Source: Flavobacterium antarcticum DSM 19726
GTDB taxonomy: Bacteria > Bacteroidota > Bacteroidia > Flavobacteriales > Flavobacteriaceae
Reading direction: 5' to 3'
Assembly: GCF_000419685.1 (NCBI RefSeq)
Contig: NZ_ATTM01000002.1
Span: 1 to 64,000, forward strand
Length of the DNA stretch: 64,000 bases
In this document: in pieces, positions 44,409 to 53,679 of the stretch
Position numbering within the stretch: position 1 is the stretch's first letter
How the letters are laid out: the number at the start of each line of letters is the position of its first letter
Translations under genes and position numbers: made by a program
The notes under the pieces: model-generated
Seen by the model: only the letters and a program-made list of their open reading frames with translations
Database searches by the model: none
Told to the model about the DNA's origin: nothing

Positions 44409-47210
44409 CTACAACTTCCCCTTCAAATACTTCCCAGTCACACTCTTCTTATTCTTCATCACGTCTTCAGGCGTTCCTTCGGCAAGAATATAACCGCCGT
44501 TTTCGCCACCTTCGGGACCTAAATCAATAATCCAGTCGGCACATTTTATTAAATCCAAGTTGTGTTCAATCACGATAACCGAGTGTCCTTTCTCAATCAA
44601 AGCATTAAAGGAAGCCAACAATTTCTTGATGTCGTGAAAGTGTAATCCTGTGGTAGGTTCGTCAAAAACAAACAAGGCTTTCTGCTTTGTCGTTCCTTTT
44701 ACTAGAAAAGTAGCCAACTTAATTCGCTGTGCTTCACCACCCGAAAGAGTAGAGGAGGATTGACCCAATTGTACATATCCCAAACCTACATCCTGAAGTG
44801 GTTGTAGTTTTTGCATAATTTTTGTTTCATTATTTGCAGTGAAAAATGCAACGGCATCGTCAACCGTCATTGTCAAAATATCATCAATGTTTTTTCCTTG
44901 AAACTGCACTTCTAACACTTCTTTTTTGAAACGTTTTCCGTTACATACTTCACACGGAAGCGAAACATCTGCCATAAAAACCATTTCCACATTGATGGTT
45001 CCTTCGCCTTTACAGGTTTCGCAACGACCGCCATCTACGTTAAACGAAAAATGTTTGGCTTGATAACCTCTAATTTTAGACAACTTTTGTTTGGCAAACA
45101 ACTCCCTAATATCATCATACGCCTTAATATACGTCACCGGATTGGACCGCGAGCTTCGACCAATTGGGTTTTGGTCAATGTATTCTATGTGATGAATTTG
45201 GTGGTAATAACCTCGCAATTCAGTAAACTGACCGGCTTTTTCACCCATTCCGTCCAACTGCTTTTGCATCGCTGGAAAGAGAATTTTCTTGACCAACGTA
45301 CTTTTTCCACTTCCTGAAACACCCGTGATTACCGTCAGCATTTCCAATGGAAATTTGACATCCACGTTTTTCAAGTTGTTTTCACGAGCGCCTAAAATTT
45401 CAATATAACTTTTAGAAGTTCTGCGTTTTTTTGGCACTGAAATTTCTAATTCGCCGTTCAAATATTTTGCCGTCAACGAATCTGATTTTAAAATTTCGTC
45501 ATAAGTTCCTTGAGCGACTAATTCGCCACCAAAAGTTCCCGCTTCCGGACCGATATCAATAATCATATCAGCCGCTTTCATAATATCTTCATCGTGTTCT
45601 ACCACAATTACGGTATTTCCTAAAGCTTTTAAATCTTCTAAAACGTGAATCAAACGCTCGGTGTCTTTGGGATGCAAACCAATACTCGGCTCGTCCAAAA
45701 TATACATCGAACCCACCAAACTACTTCCCAAAGAGGTAGCAAGATTAATACGTTGCGACTCACCACCCGAAAGCGAAGCCGAATTTCTATTCAAAGTCAA
45801 ATAATCTAATCCAACATTCACCAAAAAACTCAAACGGTTGTTTATTTCCAATAAAAGTCGTTTCGCCACTTGCTGGTCAAATTCGGATAATTCCAATGTC
45901 GGAAAGAAGTTTGCTAAATGTTTGATGGGCATATCCACCAAATCCGAAATTGTTTTCCCTGCAATTTTCACATAAGAAGCTTCGGGACGCAAACGTTTGC
46001 CTTTGCAAGCGTAACATTTGGTTTTTCCACGATACCGCGAAAGCATCACGCGATTTTGGATTTTATAATTTTTTTCTTCTAATTCTTTAAAGAAAGCGTG
46101 TAAACCTGTAAAGTGTTTATTTCCATTCCAAAGCAGTTCTTTATGTTCTTCGGTAAGTTCAAAATAAGGTTTGTGAATGGGGAAATCAAACAAGTAAGCA
46201 CTGTTGACCAATTGGTCTTTGTACCAACTCATACTTTCGCCACGCCAAGCGTAAACAGCATTTTCATATATTGATAATGAAGTATTTGGAATGACCAACT
46301 CCGCATCAATGCCAATTATATTTCCGTAACCGCCACAAACTGGGCAAGCACCATACGGATTATTAAAGCTAAATAAATGGACATTTGGTTCTAAAAAATC
46401 AATTCCGTCTAACTCAAATCTATTGCTGTAGGTAAATCGTTTTGCTGATTCTACTTCTTGCAAATACGAAACGCCTTTTCCTTCAAAAAACGAAGTTTGA
46501 ATCGCATCAGACAATCGATTGTAGAATTCTTCTTCTTCCTTAACCACTATTCGGTCGATGATTAAAAGTACTTCAGATTTCTTAACTTTCTTGATTTTTT
46601 CAATTGCTTCCGCAAAATCATCTAAACGAACCGCTTCATTATTTACCAAAATTCTAGAGAAACCCTGTTGCAATAAAACACCTAATTTCTCTTCTAAAGT
46701 TCGACCTTTCTCGATATGTATGGGCGAAAGCAAAAGCCATCGACTTCCAATTTCAAAATTTTTCACTTGATTTACCACGTCCGTTACGGTATCTTTTTTC
46801 ACTTCTAAACCTGAAATAGGAGAGAAGGTCTTTCCAATTCTGGCGTAAAGTAATTTCAAGTAATCGTAAATTTCAGTAGAAGTTCCCACCGTCGAACGCG
46901 CATTCGTGGTGTTTACTTTTTGCTCAATAGCAATTGCGGGAGCGATACCTTTAATGTATTCCACTTTTGGCTTGTCTAAACGACCAAGAAATTGTCGTGC
47001 ATACGAAGACAAACTTTCTACATAACGCCGTTGACCTTCGGCATATAAAGTGTCAAAAGCCAAACTCGATTTCCCCGAACCGGACAAACCTGTAATGACT
47101 ACTAATTTATTTCGCGGAATAGCAACATCCAAGTTCTTTAAATTGTGAACTTGAGCGCCTTTTATAATGATATTTTTTCGAGGGTCTAATTTAGAAATGT
47201 CAGTCTTCAT
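44409..47210 (-). CDS. uvrA: Excinuclease ABC subunit A
   Basis: The protein of about 933 aa has the full UvrA layout: two ABC ATPase modules with Walker [13 protein letters not shown] and [10 protein letters not shown], two signatures LSGGESQRI and LSGGEAQRI, and zinc modules with CPVCGGYG...CYACKGKRL and CETCKGEG...CEVCNGKRF. UvrA scans DNA for damage and loads UvrB in nucleotide excision repair. ATG 47210 ([13 protein letters not shown]) is the conventional start; an upstream ATG (47225) is in frame but adds five residues not seen in the family. It is read alone from a promoter-like TATCTTTG. Confidence 0.97.
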   Translation of the reverse strand: MKTDISKLDPRKNIIIKGAQVHNLKNLDVAIPRNKLVVITGLSGSGKSSLAFDTLYAEGQRRYVESLSSYARQFLGRLDKPKVEYIKGIAPAIAIEQKVNTTNARSTVGTSTEIYDYLKLLYARIGKTFSPISGLEVKKDTVTDVVNQVKNFEIGSRWLLLSPIHIEKGRTLEEKLGVLLQQGFSRILVNNEAVRLDDFAEAIEKIKKVKKSEVLLIIDRIVVKEEEEFYNRLSDAIQTSFFEGKGVSYLQEVESAKRFTYSNRFELDGIDFLEPNVHLFSFNNPYGACPVCGGYGNIIGIDAELVIPNTSLSIYENAVYAWRGESMSWYKDQLVNSAYLFDFPIHKPYFELTEEHKELLWNGNKHFTGLHAFFKELEEKNYKIQNRVMLSRYRGKTKCYACKGKRLRPEASYVKIAGKTISDLVDMPIKHLANFFPTLELSEFDQQVAKRLLLEINNRLSFLVNVGLDYLTLNRNSASLSGGESQRINLATSLGSSLVGSMYILDEPSIGLHPKDTERLIHVLEDLKALGNTVIVVEHDEDIMKAADMIIDIGPEAGTFGGELVAQGTYDEILKSDSLTAKYLNGELEISVPKKRRTSKSYIEILGARENNLKNVDVKFPLEMLTVITGVSGSGKSTLVKKILFPAMQKQLDGMGEKAGQFTELRGYYHQIHHIEYIDQNPIGRSSRSNPVTYIKAYDDIRELFAKQKLSKIRGYQAKHFSFNVDGGRCETCKGEGTINVEMVFMADVSLPCEVCNGKRFKKEVLEVQFQGKNIDDILTMTVDDAVAFFTANNETKIMQKLQPLQDVGLGYVQLGQSSSTLSGGEAQRIKLATFLVKGTTKQKALFVFDEPTTGLHFHDIKKLLASFNALIEKGHSVIVIEHNLDLIKCADWIIDLGPEGGENGGYILAEGTPEDVMKNKKSVTGKYLKGKL

Positions 47211-47231
47211 AGTAAATACGTGCAATTTTCA

Positions 47232-47239
47232 CAAAGATA
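47232..47239 (-). promoter_or_regulatory. -7 promoter box of uvrA
   Basis: The minus strand carries TATCTTTG (fits TAnnTTTG) about 20 bases before the uvrA ATG. Confidence 0.45.
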
Positions 47240-47359
47240 ATCAATTCGAGTTTTAAATTAATACAAGTGCTTTATCAACTTTTTCACTGACTTTCTTGTT
47301 TTAAAACACTGTTAAAAGAATCTTTTATTGCATGAAAACTGTTAAATTTTGATTTCATG

Positions 47360-47392
47360 TTTGGAATTTAAGATTTTATTATGTTATATTTG
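47360..47392 (+). promoter_or_regulatory. Promoter of the ECF sigma factor gene
   Basis: TTTG (47360-47363) is followed after 21 bases by TATATTTG (47385-47392), fitting the Bacteroidetes TTTG / TAnnTTTG promoter. The leader to the ATG at 47483 is about 85 bases. Confidence 0.65.
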
Positions 47393-47482
47393 AACATACA
47401 AAATCACTTAAACAAACGTTAGCCTATATACAAAATTACTTTTTAGCACACACAAAGCGACCCTAACTCTAAAAAGATAATT

Positions 47483-48067
47483 ATGACTAATGTACAAATC
47501 CCAGATGCCTTATTGGTAAAGAATTACATTGCTGGAGACGAAAAATCTTTAGGTACATTAATTACCAGACATCAATCCCGAATTTACAATTTTATATTTT
47601 CAAAAATCAACGACCGAGACGTCTGCGACGATGTTTTTCAAGACACCTTCATTAAGGTGATTAAAACCTTGAAATCAAACTCTTATAACGAAGAAGGTAA
47701 ATTTTTACCTTGGGTGATGCGAATTGCTCATAACTTGGTTATTGACCATTTCAGAAAAAACAAAAAAATGCCGATGCTTCGAGAAACCGAAGAGTTTTCA
47801 ATTTTTTCAATTATGAGCGACGATGTTCCCAATATTGAAAAACAGATGATCACGCTGCAGATAGAAAATGACTTGCAAAAATTAATTCAAGAGTTACCTG
47901 AAGATCAAAAACAAGTGTTGATTATGAGAATGTACCAAGACTTGAGTTTCAAGGAAATTTCAGAGCAAACTGGTGTTAGCATTAATACGGCTTTAGGTAG
48001 AATGCGTTATGCGTTGTTGAATCTTCGCAAAGTAATTGACAAAAATAAAATTATGTTGGCCAACTGA
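47483..48067 (+). CDS. ECF-type RNA polymerase sigma factor
   Basis: The 194-aa protein has sigma region 2 (SRIYNFIFSKINDRDVC and DDVFQDTFIKVIKTL) and sigma-70 region 4 (LPEDQKQVLIMRMYQDLSFKEIS, helix-turn-helix EQTGVSINTALGRMRYAL). It is an extracytoplasmic-function-type sigma factor. No anti-sigma factor with a recognisable fold follows; instead a 47-aa protein is encoded 47 bases downstream. The regulon and signal are unknown. It has its own promoter with a long leader. Confidence 0.92.
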   Translation: MTNVQIPDALLVKNYIAGDEKSLGTLITRHQSRIYNFIFSKINDRDVCDDVFQDTFIKVIKTLKSNSYNEEGKFLPWVMRIAHNLVIDHFRKNKKMPMLRETEEFSIFSIMSDDVPNIEKQMITLQIENDLQKLIQELPEDQKQVLIMRMYQDLSFKEISEQTGVSINTALGRMRYALLNLRKVIDKNKIMLAN

Positions 48068-48114
48068 CAATATAGTTTTTGCTTTGGCGTTATATCTTAA
48101 AATATATAAAGTTT

Positions 48115-48258
48115 ATGGCAAAAATTTACTCTAAAAAATCAGTAGCTGACTCGAATATGAAACCAAAAAAAGAGACCATTTCTTTTTTATTAAATTACTC
48201 AAAAGCATTAAGTTACTTGAAAGTAAGCGGTTTAAAAGTAGAAGTTATAGCAAACTAA
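48115..48258 (+). CDS. Small protein downstream of the sigma factor (47 aa)
   Basis: An ATG-started frame of 47 codons encodes a basic N-terminal part (MAKIYSKKSVADSNMKPKK) and a hydrophobic/Leu-rich helix ETISFLLNYSKALSYLKVSG. It is 47 bases after the sigma gene and directly before its terminator, so it is co-transcribed. Similar short proteins with a ...TIxFLLNYSK... core are, to my recollection, conserved behind this sigma factor in other flavobacteria; this should be checked. It might be a small regulator or accessory of the sigma factor; this is a guess. Confidence 0.7.
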   Translation: MAKIYSKKSVADSNMKPKKETISFLLNYSKALSYLKVSGLKVEVIAN

Positions 48259-48262
48259 TTTG

Positions 48263-48304
48263 AACTCCCATTAAAGAATTATTTTTTTAATGGGAGTTTT
48301 TTTA
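48263..48304. terminator. Bidirectional terminator
   Basis: AACTCCCATTAAA pairs perfectly with TTTAATGGGAGTT, followed by a T run. It ends the sigma factor transcript and overlaps the 3' end of the convergent nth gene. Confidence 0.88.
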
Positions 48305-48945
48305 TCGTATTCTTCCAAAACTGATTTTCTTCCAATTGTTTGTGTGATAATATCATTTTTTAAATCCCAACCTCGAGCTTGGCAGTATTCCCGACCGTAC
48401 CAAATCATTTGTAGGTGTAAATCGTTCCATATCTCACGAGGGAAAAGTCGTTTTGCATCTTTCTCGGTTTGTACCACATTCTTTCCATTCGATAAATTCC
48501 AACGGTACATTAGTCGATGGATATGTGTGTCAACAGGAAAAGCAGGAACACCAAAAGCTTGTGACATTACCACACTTGCGGTTTTATGACCAACCGCTGG
48601 AAATGATTCTAATGCTTCAAACCTTTGGGGAACAATTCCATCGTATTGCTCAATAATCATTTTAGACAAGCCATAAATACCTTTCGATTTCATTGGTGAT
48701 AATCCACAAGGTTTGATGATTTCCCGAATTTCTTCGACAGTCATTTTTACCATATCATACGGATTGTCTGCTTTGGCAAACAAAAGTGGAGTAATCTGAT
48801 TCACCCGAACATCCGTACATTGTGCTGAAAGTAAAACCGCAATTAATAAAGTATAAGGATCTTTGTGGTCCAGCGGAATTGGGATTGTAGGGTAAAATTC
48901 TTTTAACGTATTTATAACAAATGCCACACGTGCTTCTTTGTTCAT
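48271..48945 (-). CDS. nth: Endonuclease III family DNA glycosylase without Fe-S ligands
   Basis: The 224-aa protein has the HhH-GPD fold with catalytic Lys K121 in FPAVGHKTASVV and Asp D139 in FPVDTHIHRLMYRW, so it is a bifunctional glycosylase/AP-lyase of the Nth type removing oxidised pyrimidines. The C-terminal region, where E. coli Nth has four Cys holding a [4Fe-4S] cluster, contains only one Cys (C188, GREYCQARGWDL), so the cluster cannot form. I believe this clusterless form is shared by related flavobacteria. It is divergent from bcp. Confidence 0.92.
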   Translation of the reverse strand: MNKEARVAFVINTLKEFYPTIPIPLDHKDPYTLLIAVLLSAQCTDVRVNQITPLLFAKADNPYDMVKMTVEEIREIIKPCGLSPMKSKGIYGLSKMIIEQYDGIVPQRFEALESFPAVGHKTASVVMSQAFGVPAFPVDTHIHRLMYRWNLSNGKNVVQTEKDAKRLFPREIWNDLHLQMIWYGREYCQARGWDLKNDIITQTIGRKSVLEEYDKKTPIKKIIL

Positions 48946-48965
48946 TTTCTTTATTTTTAGTCAAA

Positions 48966-48973
48966 CAAATATA
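48966..48973 (-). promoter_or_regulatory. -7 promoter box of nth
   Basis: The minus strand carries TATATTTG, an exact TAnnTTTG, about 20 bases before the nth ATG, in the short region divergent with bcp. Confidence 0.5.
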
Positions 48974-48979
48974 CGCGAT

Positions 48980-49432
48980 ATGACACAATTAAAAAAAGGA
49001 GATAAGGCTCCGGATTTTTCTGGTTTTGACCAAGACAATAAATTCCACCAACTTTCTGATTACGCAGGAAAAAAATTAGTCGTTTTCTTTTATCCAAAAG
49101 CGAGTACGCCAGGTTGCACTGCTGAAGCTTGTGATTTGAGAGATAATTTTGCAAGATTTGAAGAAAATAATTATGCGCTTTTAGGTGTAAGTGCTGATGA
49201 CCAGAAGAAGCAAGCTAAATTTAAAGACAAATATAATTTTCCATTTCCATTGATTGCAGACGAAGACAAATCTGTTATTGAAGCTTTTGGTGTCTGGGGT
49301 CCAAAAAAATTTATGGGAAGAACGTACGATGGAATCCACAGAACTACTTTTGTTATTGACGAAAAAGGAATTATCGAAGAAGTCATTTCAGATGTGAAAA
49401 CAAAAGTACATGCTTCCCAGATTTTAAAATAA
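48980..49432 (+). CDS. bcp: Thioredoxin-dependent thiol peroxidase (Bcp)
   Basis: The protein of about 150 aa is a Bcp/PrxQ peroxiredoxin with peroxidatic Cys C46 and resolving Cys C51 in TPGCTAEACDLRD, plus the ending FVIDEKGIIEEVI. It reduces hydroperoxides with thioredoxin in the cytoplasm. ATG 48980 (MTQLKKGDKAPDF) is the family start; an upstream ATG at 48938 would add 14 residues and run through the nth -7 box and into the nth coding region. It is monocistronic. Confidence 0.93.
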   Translation: MTQLKKGDKAPDFSGFDQDNKFHQLSDYAGKKLVVFFYPKASTPGCTAEACDLRDNFARFEENNYALLGVSADDQKKQAKFKDKYNFPFPLIADEDKSVIEAFGVWGPKKFMGRTYDGIHRTTFVIDEKGIIEEVISDVKTKVHASQILK

Positions 49433-49624
49433 AAAAATAAGCCACGAATTCCACGAATTTTCACCAATAATTTTGAGAATTATCGATACAATTTAGTAGT
49501 TAAAAAATAAGCCACGAATTCCACTAATTTTCACTAATTAAATTAGTGCTAATTGGTGAAATTCGTGGCTAAATCATTAATCCTGATTTTAAAATTAAAT
49601 CATTTTAATCTTTTAAATCAGTGG
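49433..49624. repeat. Intergenic repeat cluster after bcp
   Basis: Two direct copies of AATAAGCCACGAATTCCAC (near 49435 and 49506) are followed by an imperfect palindrome at 49510-49570, whose arms AGCCACGAATT and AATTCGTGGCT match with a few changes in between. TTTAAATCAGTGGCAAAAAA closes the region. The family also occurs near 54275-54470. Confidence 0.65.
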
Positions 49625-49631
49625 CAAAAAA

Positions 49632-50810
49632 CTACTTTCTAAATTTATGTTGTTTTATAATGCCCTTCAATTGATTTTTTAAATCTTCTCCGGTATCAAA
49701 AACCATTTGTTGATTATTCGGGAACGGCACAGGACCGTTTCTGAAATTCGGCAAATATTTAGAATCAACGGCTCTTTTATCGCCTTTCATTTTAGCGTAG
49801 AAATTTTCAAAAACAAATTCGCTACTGATTGGAAAACTTTCCAACAGTTGGTTACTGTTTAAGTTGATGTAATCAATTTTTGCCACAACTTGTACCGTTT
49901 TAAACTGACGTACTTCGTTGATTAAAGCTTTTACAATCTTGATATTATCAACGATTACATCTTTTCCTAAACTGTCTTTAACAACACGACCTCTTGCGTC
50001 AAGCAATTTTTTCTTTCCATCAATGATTTCTTTTTCGAGAGTAAATTCACGTTCCTTAACTTGTTCAGGCGAAATATTAATTTGTCTGAAAGAAATGCTT
50101 AAACCGTAATCGTAAGTAACATTTTTTTGTTTTCCGCCGTGGTATTCTGTCCAATTGTCGTTCAAGCCGTATGTACTAAAATCCAATAACGCGTTATTTA
50201 GATTTACAGGAATCACCATTTTCGTTTCGTTTTTGGTGTACACGTGTACAAAATCAGTCCCTTTAAACTGTGCGTCGTTTATTAAACTATTGATGTCTTT
50301 ATAGCCCGGAGTCAGTTCGTTTAAGTAAACTAAATCTGCATAAGCCCGACGAGCATTCATTTTATCTTTTGTAGATAAAAGAGCTTTAGAGTTGTCGTAC
50401 AAATATTTTGAAAGTGCTTTTTTACTACTTATAATTTGGTCTGAATAGTCTTCAAATACAAAAACAGCTTCAGATCCCTTCGAATTTAAAGGTAAAAGTG
50501 GTCGGATTTTCTCTTGACGTGCATTTAGATTTTTATAAATATTAAAAATCTGTTCTAATTTCTGCGGATTTGCATCCTTAACTAAAAACGAAATTTCATT
50601 ATTATCACGCTGTTTCGCTTTGGCAAACGCATCTTCTAAAAGAATAATGTATTCCCTACTTTTTTTATTGGTTTTGTTTTTTAAGAGTTTATGTGTTGCT
50701 TTTTCAATCGCGGCATCATAGTCGCCTTCACTAATCATGTTTTTAGTGTTTTTTACTCCACAAGCCGAAGCTATGATGAGTAAGAAGAGGTAAATAGTAG
50801 TTTTGTTCAT
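49632..50810 (-). CDS. Lipoprotein of unknown function
   Basis: The protein of about 392 aa has a lipoprotein signal with lipobox IIASAC (Cys about 17) after MNKTTIYLFLLIIASAC. The first third contains helical TPR-like or Sel1-like segments (ISEGDYDAAIEKATHKLLKNK). The rest is beta-rich, with KTVQVVAKIDYINLNSNQLL near the C-terminus. No family is recognised. ATG 50810 gives the signal peptide; an upstream in-frame ATG (50858) is too far. It stands alone after the bcp repeats. Confidence 0.75.
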   Translation of the reverse strand: MNKTTIYLFLLIIASACGVKNTKNMISEGDYDAAIEKATHKLLKNKTNKKSREYIILLEDAFAKAKQRDNNEISFLVKDANPQKLEQIFNIYKNLNARQEKIRPLLPLNSKGSEAVFVFEDYSDQIISSKKALSKYLYDNSKALLSTKDKMNARRAYADLVYLNELTPGYKDINSLINDAQFKGTDFVHVYTKNETKMVIPVNLNNALLDFSTYGLNDNWTEYHGGKQKNVTYDYGLSISFRQINISPEQVKEREFTLEKEIIDGKKKLLDARGRVVKDSLGKDVIVDNIKIVKALINEVRQFKTVQVVAKIDYINLNSNQLLESFPISSEFVFENFYAKMKGDKRAVDSKYLPNFRNGPVPFPNNQQMVFDTGEDLKNQLKGIIKQHKFRK

Positions 50811-50870
50811 GGTTTTTGGTTTTAGACAAATATAATTCGTTTTTTTTGTGAAATTCAATTATAATGCCAT

Positions 50871-50906
50871 AAAAAAAGTCCGACTATTTTTCAATAGCCG
50901 AACTTC
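50871..50906 (-). terminator. Terminator of fahA
   Basis: On the minus strand AAGTTCGGCTATT pairs with AATAGTCGGACTT (including G-U pairs) and is followed by a T run. Confidence 0.8.
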
Positions 50907-50926
50907 CCCTTATTTTATATAAAATA

Positions 50927-52210
50927 TTACTTTCTTGTGAAAGGAGGTAACAATTTGCTTGAAACTTCCCCAAATCCGATACGAACCTCATTATTCTTAC
51001 AAAAACCTTTCATGATAACGGTATCGTTATCATTTATGAATTTTCGTTCGGTTCCGTCGCTCATTTTAATTGGATTTTTTCCACCCCAAGTTAGTTCTAA
51101 CATCGAGCCATAACTATTTGGCGTAGGCCCTGAAATAGTTCCCGAACCCATCATGTCTCCCGAATTTACGCGGCAACCGTTAGAAGTGTGGTGTGCCAAT
51201 TGTTGACTCATTGTCCAATACATATATTTGAAATTGGATTGACTTACTAAAGTTGCTTCCGCATTTTCAGGTTCAATATACGCTTCCAAATGGATATCAA
51301 ATGAATTTTTTCCTTTCGATTGCAAATAGGGTAAAGGTGTTGGAGATTGAGTCGGTCCTTTAGTTCTAAACGGTTCTAAAGCTTCCATCGTTACGATCCA
51401 AGGTGAAATCGACGAAGCAAAACTTTTAGCTAAAAATGGACCTAATGGCACATATTCCCACTTTTGAATGTCTCTCGCACTCCAATCATTCAACAAAACC
51501 ATTCCAAAGATATATTCTTCCGCTTCATGAACTGGAATATTTTCGCCCATAACATTCGCATCTGTTGTGATAAAGGCAGTTTCCAATTCGAAATCCACTA
51601 AACGCGAAGGCCCAAAAACTGGAGAAGTTTCTCCATTTGGTAACGTTTGTCCCATTGGTCGGTGAATTGGAATTCCAGAAGGAATAATGGTTGAACTTCT
51701 TCCGTGATAACCTACCGGAATGTGAAGCCAGTTTGGAAGTAATGCATTATTTGGATCACGAAACATCGTTCCAACATTTGTTGCATGCTCTTTACTCGAG
51801 TAGAAATCAGTGTAATCGCCAATTAAAACTGGTAATTGCATTTCAATTTCGTCCATCGTAAAAATGATAATATCACGTTGTTTTGGATTATCTCTCAATT
51901 TTGGGTTTTCGGCGTCAAAAATTTCAGCAATACGGTTTCGCACCAATCGCCACGTTTTTTTTCCGTCAGAAATGAAATCGTTTAACGTGTCTTGCATAAA
52001 CATGTCGTCCGTCAATTCGATTCCTTCAAAGTAGTTGAGTTGTTGTAAAGCACCTAAATCAATAGCGTGATCTCCAATTCGTGTTCCTATCGTAATCACA
52101 TCATCTTTAGTTAAAAAAACACCAAATGGAATATTTTGTATTGGGAAGTCGGAATTTTGCGGAACATCAAGCCAAGATTTTCTACTTGGGTCATTTGCTG
52201 ATATAGGCAT
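50927..52210 (-). CDS. fahA: Fumarylacetoacetase
   Basis: The 427-aa protein is a full-length fumarylacetoacetase: an N-terminal SH3-like domain (NIPFGVFLTKDDVITIGTRIGDH), then the catalytic domain with YTDFYSSKEHATNVGTMFR, HIPVGYHGRSS and VDFELETAFI carrying the metal-binding Asp and Glu. It hydrolyses fumarylacetoacetate to fumarate and acetoacetate, the last step of tyrosine degradation. The other tyrosine-pathway genes are not in the window. It is divergent from glyA with a well-formed promoter. Confidence 0.96.
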   Translation of the reverse strand: MPISANDPSRKSWLDVPQNSDFPIQNIPFGVFLTKDDVITIGTRIGDHAIDLGALQQLNYFEGIELTDDMFMQDTLNDFISDGKKTWRLVRNRIAEIFDAENPKLRDNPKQRDIIIFTMDEIEMQLPVLIGDYTDFYSSKEHATNVGTMFRDPNNALLPNWLHIPVGYHGRSSTIIPSGIPIHRPMGQTLPNGETSPVFGPSRLVDFELETAFITTDANVMGENIPVHEAEEYIFGMVLLNDWSARDIQKWEYVPLGPFLAKSFASSISPWIVTMEALEPFRTKGPTQSPTPLPYLQSKGKNSFDIHLEAYIEPENAEATLVSQSNFKYMYWTMSQQLAHHTSNGCRVNSGDMMGSGTISGPTPNSYGSMLELTWGGKNPIKMSDGTERKFINDNDTVIMKGFCKNNEVRIGFGEVSSKLLPPFTRK

Positions 52211-52245
52211 TTTGTATGTTGTTAAGTTGTTTTAAATTGAATTAT

Positions 52246-52276
52246 CAAATGTATTATTATAAGTGGATTTAACAAA
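52246..52276 (-). promoter_or_regulatory. Promoter of fahA
   Basis: On the minus strand TTTG is separated by 19 bases from TACATTTG (plus-strand 52246-52253), an ideal match to the Bacteroidetes promoter. The ATG is about 35 bases downstream. Confidence 0.7.
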
Positions 52277-52285
52277 CGATTTTCG

Positions 52286-52293
52286 TATTTTTG
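52286..52293 (+). promoter_or_regulatory. -7 promoter box of glyA
   Basis: TATTTTTG fits TAnnTTTG about 27 bases before the ATG at 52321. The divergent fahA promoter lies only a few bases away. Confidence 0.5.
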
Positions 52294-52320
52294 ACCAGTT
52301 TTTAACTAAATATTATCTAC

Positions 52321-53595
52321 ATGCAACAAGACCAAGAAATTTTCGACCTTATTCTTGAGGAACAAGACAGACAAATACACGGATTAGAATTAATTGCTTC
52401 AGAGAATTTTGTGAGCGACCAAGTTATGGAAGCCCAAGGTTCTTGCCTGACCAACAAATATGCAGAAGGTTATCCTGGAAAAAGATATTATGGCGGCTGC
52501 GAAGTGGTTGATGTCGTAGAACAAATTGCCATTGACAGAGCAAAAGCTTTATTTGGAGCAGAATATGCAAACGTGCAACCGCATTCAGGTTCGCAAGCAA
52601 ATACAGCTGTTTTTTCTGCAATTTTGAAACCAGGCGATAAAATATTAGGTTTCGATTTGTCACACGGAGGACACTTGACACACGGTTCGCCTGTAAATTT
52701 TTCTGGTAAATTGTACAATCCCTCTTTTTACGGCGTTGAACGTGAAACGGGACAATTTGACTACGATAAAATTCAAGAAATAGCAACAAGAGAGCAACCA
52801 AAATTAATCATTGCAGGAGCTTCAGCTTATTGTCGTGATATGGATTTTGAACGCTTCCGCAAAATTGCCGACAGTGTTGGCGCTTTGTTATTAGCTGATA
52901 TTTCGCACCCAGCAGGTTTAATTGCCAAAGGTTTGATGAACGACCCAATTCCGCATTGTCATATTGTTACAACGACAACGCACAAAACTTTAAGAGGTCC
53001 AAGAGGTGGAATGATCTTGATGGGTAAAGATTTTGAAAATCCAATGGGATTAACAACACCTAAAGGTGAAATCAGAATGATGTCTTCAGTGTTAGACTTA
53101 TCCGTTTTCCCAGGAAATCAAGGTGGACCATTAATGCACGTTATTGCTGCAAAAGCGGTAGCATTTGGCGAAGCGTTGACCGATGAATTTTTCAGATATT
53201 CACTTCAAACACAGAAAAACGCTAAAGCAATGGCGGCTTCATTTGTAAAAAGAGGATATGATTTAGTTTCTGGTGGAACTGATAATCACATGATGTTGAT
53301 TGACTTGAGAAACAAAAATATCACAGGAAAAGAAGCAGAGAACGCGTTAGTAAAAGCTGAAATTACGGTGAATAAAAACATGGTTCCTTTTGATGATAAA
53401 TCGCCATTTACTACCTCTGGAATCAGAATTGGAACTCCTGCAATTACAACAAGAGGTTTGGTTGAAGCAGATATGGACAAAATTGTGGAACTTATTGACC
53501 GCGTTTTAATGGATCATACGAACGATGACGTTATCGAAGAAGTAGCAAATGAAGTAAATGAAATGATGAGCGAGCGAGCGATGTTCGTTTTCTAG
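52321..53595 (+). CDS. glyA: Serine hydroxymethyltransferase
   Basis: The 424-aa PLP enzyme has the internal aldimine Lys in [14 protein letters not shown] and typical motifs [46 protein letters not shown] and [19 protein letters not shown]. It interconverts serine and glycine with tetrahydrofolate as one-carbon carrier in the cytoplasm. Length and sequence are as in most bacterial SHMTs. It is followed by a long-stem terminator and then miaE on the same strand. Confidence 0.97.
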   Translation: MQQDQEIFDLILEEQDRQIHGLELIASENFVSDQVMEAQGSCLTNKYAEGYPGKRYYGGCEVVDVVEQIAIDRAKALFGAEYANVQPHSGSQANTAVFSAILKPGDKILGFDLSHGGHLTHGSPVNFSGKLYNPSFYGVERETGQFDYDKIQEIATREQPKLIIAGASAYCRDMDFERFRKIADSVGALLLADISHPAGLIAKGLMNDPIPHCHIVTTTTHKTLRGPRGGMILMGKDFENPMGLTTPKGEIRMMSSVLDLSVFPGNQGGPLMHVIAAKAVAFGEALTDEFFRYSLQTQKNAKAMAASFVKRGYDLVSGGTDNHMMLIDLRNKNITGKEAENALVKAEITVNKNMVPFDDKSPFTTSGIRIGTPAITTRGLVEADMDKIVELIDRVLMDHTNDDVIEEVANEVNEMMSERAMFVF

Positions 53596-53616
53596 GTTTC
53601 GAAATCATATATTATT

Positions 53617-53665
53617 AAGGTTTAAGAATTGCAGCGATGTGATTCTTAAACCTTTAATCTTTTTT
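53617..53665 (+). terminator. Terminator after glyA
   Basis: AAGGTTTAAGAAT pairs perfectly with ATTCTTAAACCTT around a 12-base loop; a T-rich stretch follows. miaE begins 15 bases after it. Confidence 0.8.
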
Positions 53666-53679
53666 AAAAATTACTCAAA

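Noticed and set aside
49433..49624. Possible CRISPR array because of repeated units
   Set aside because: Only two direct copies, no regular spacers, and the units form palindromes typical of dispersed repeats; no cas genes are present.
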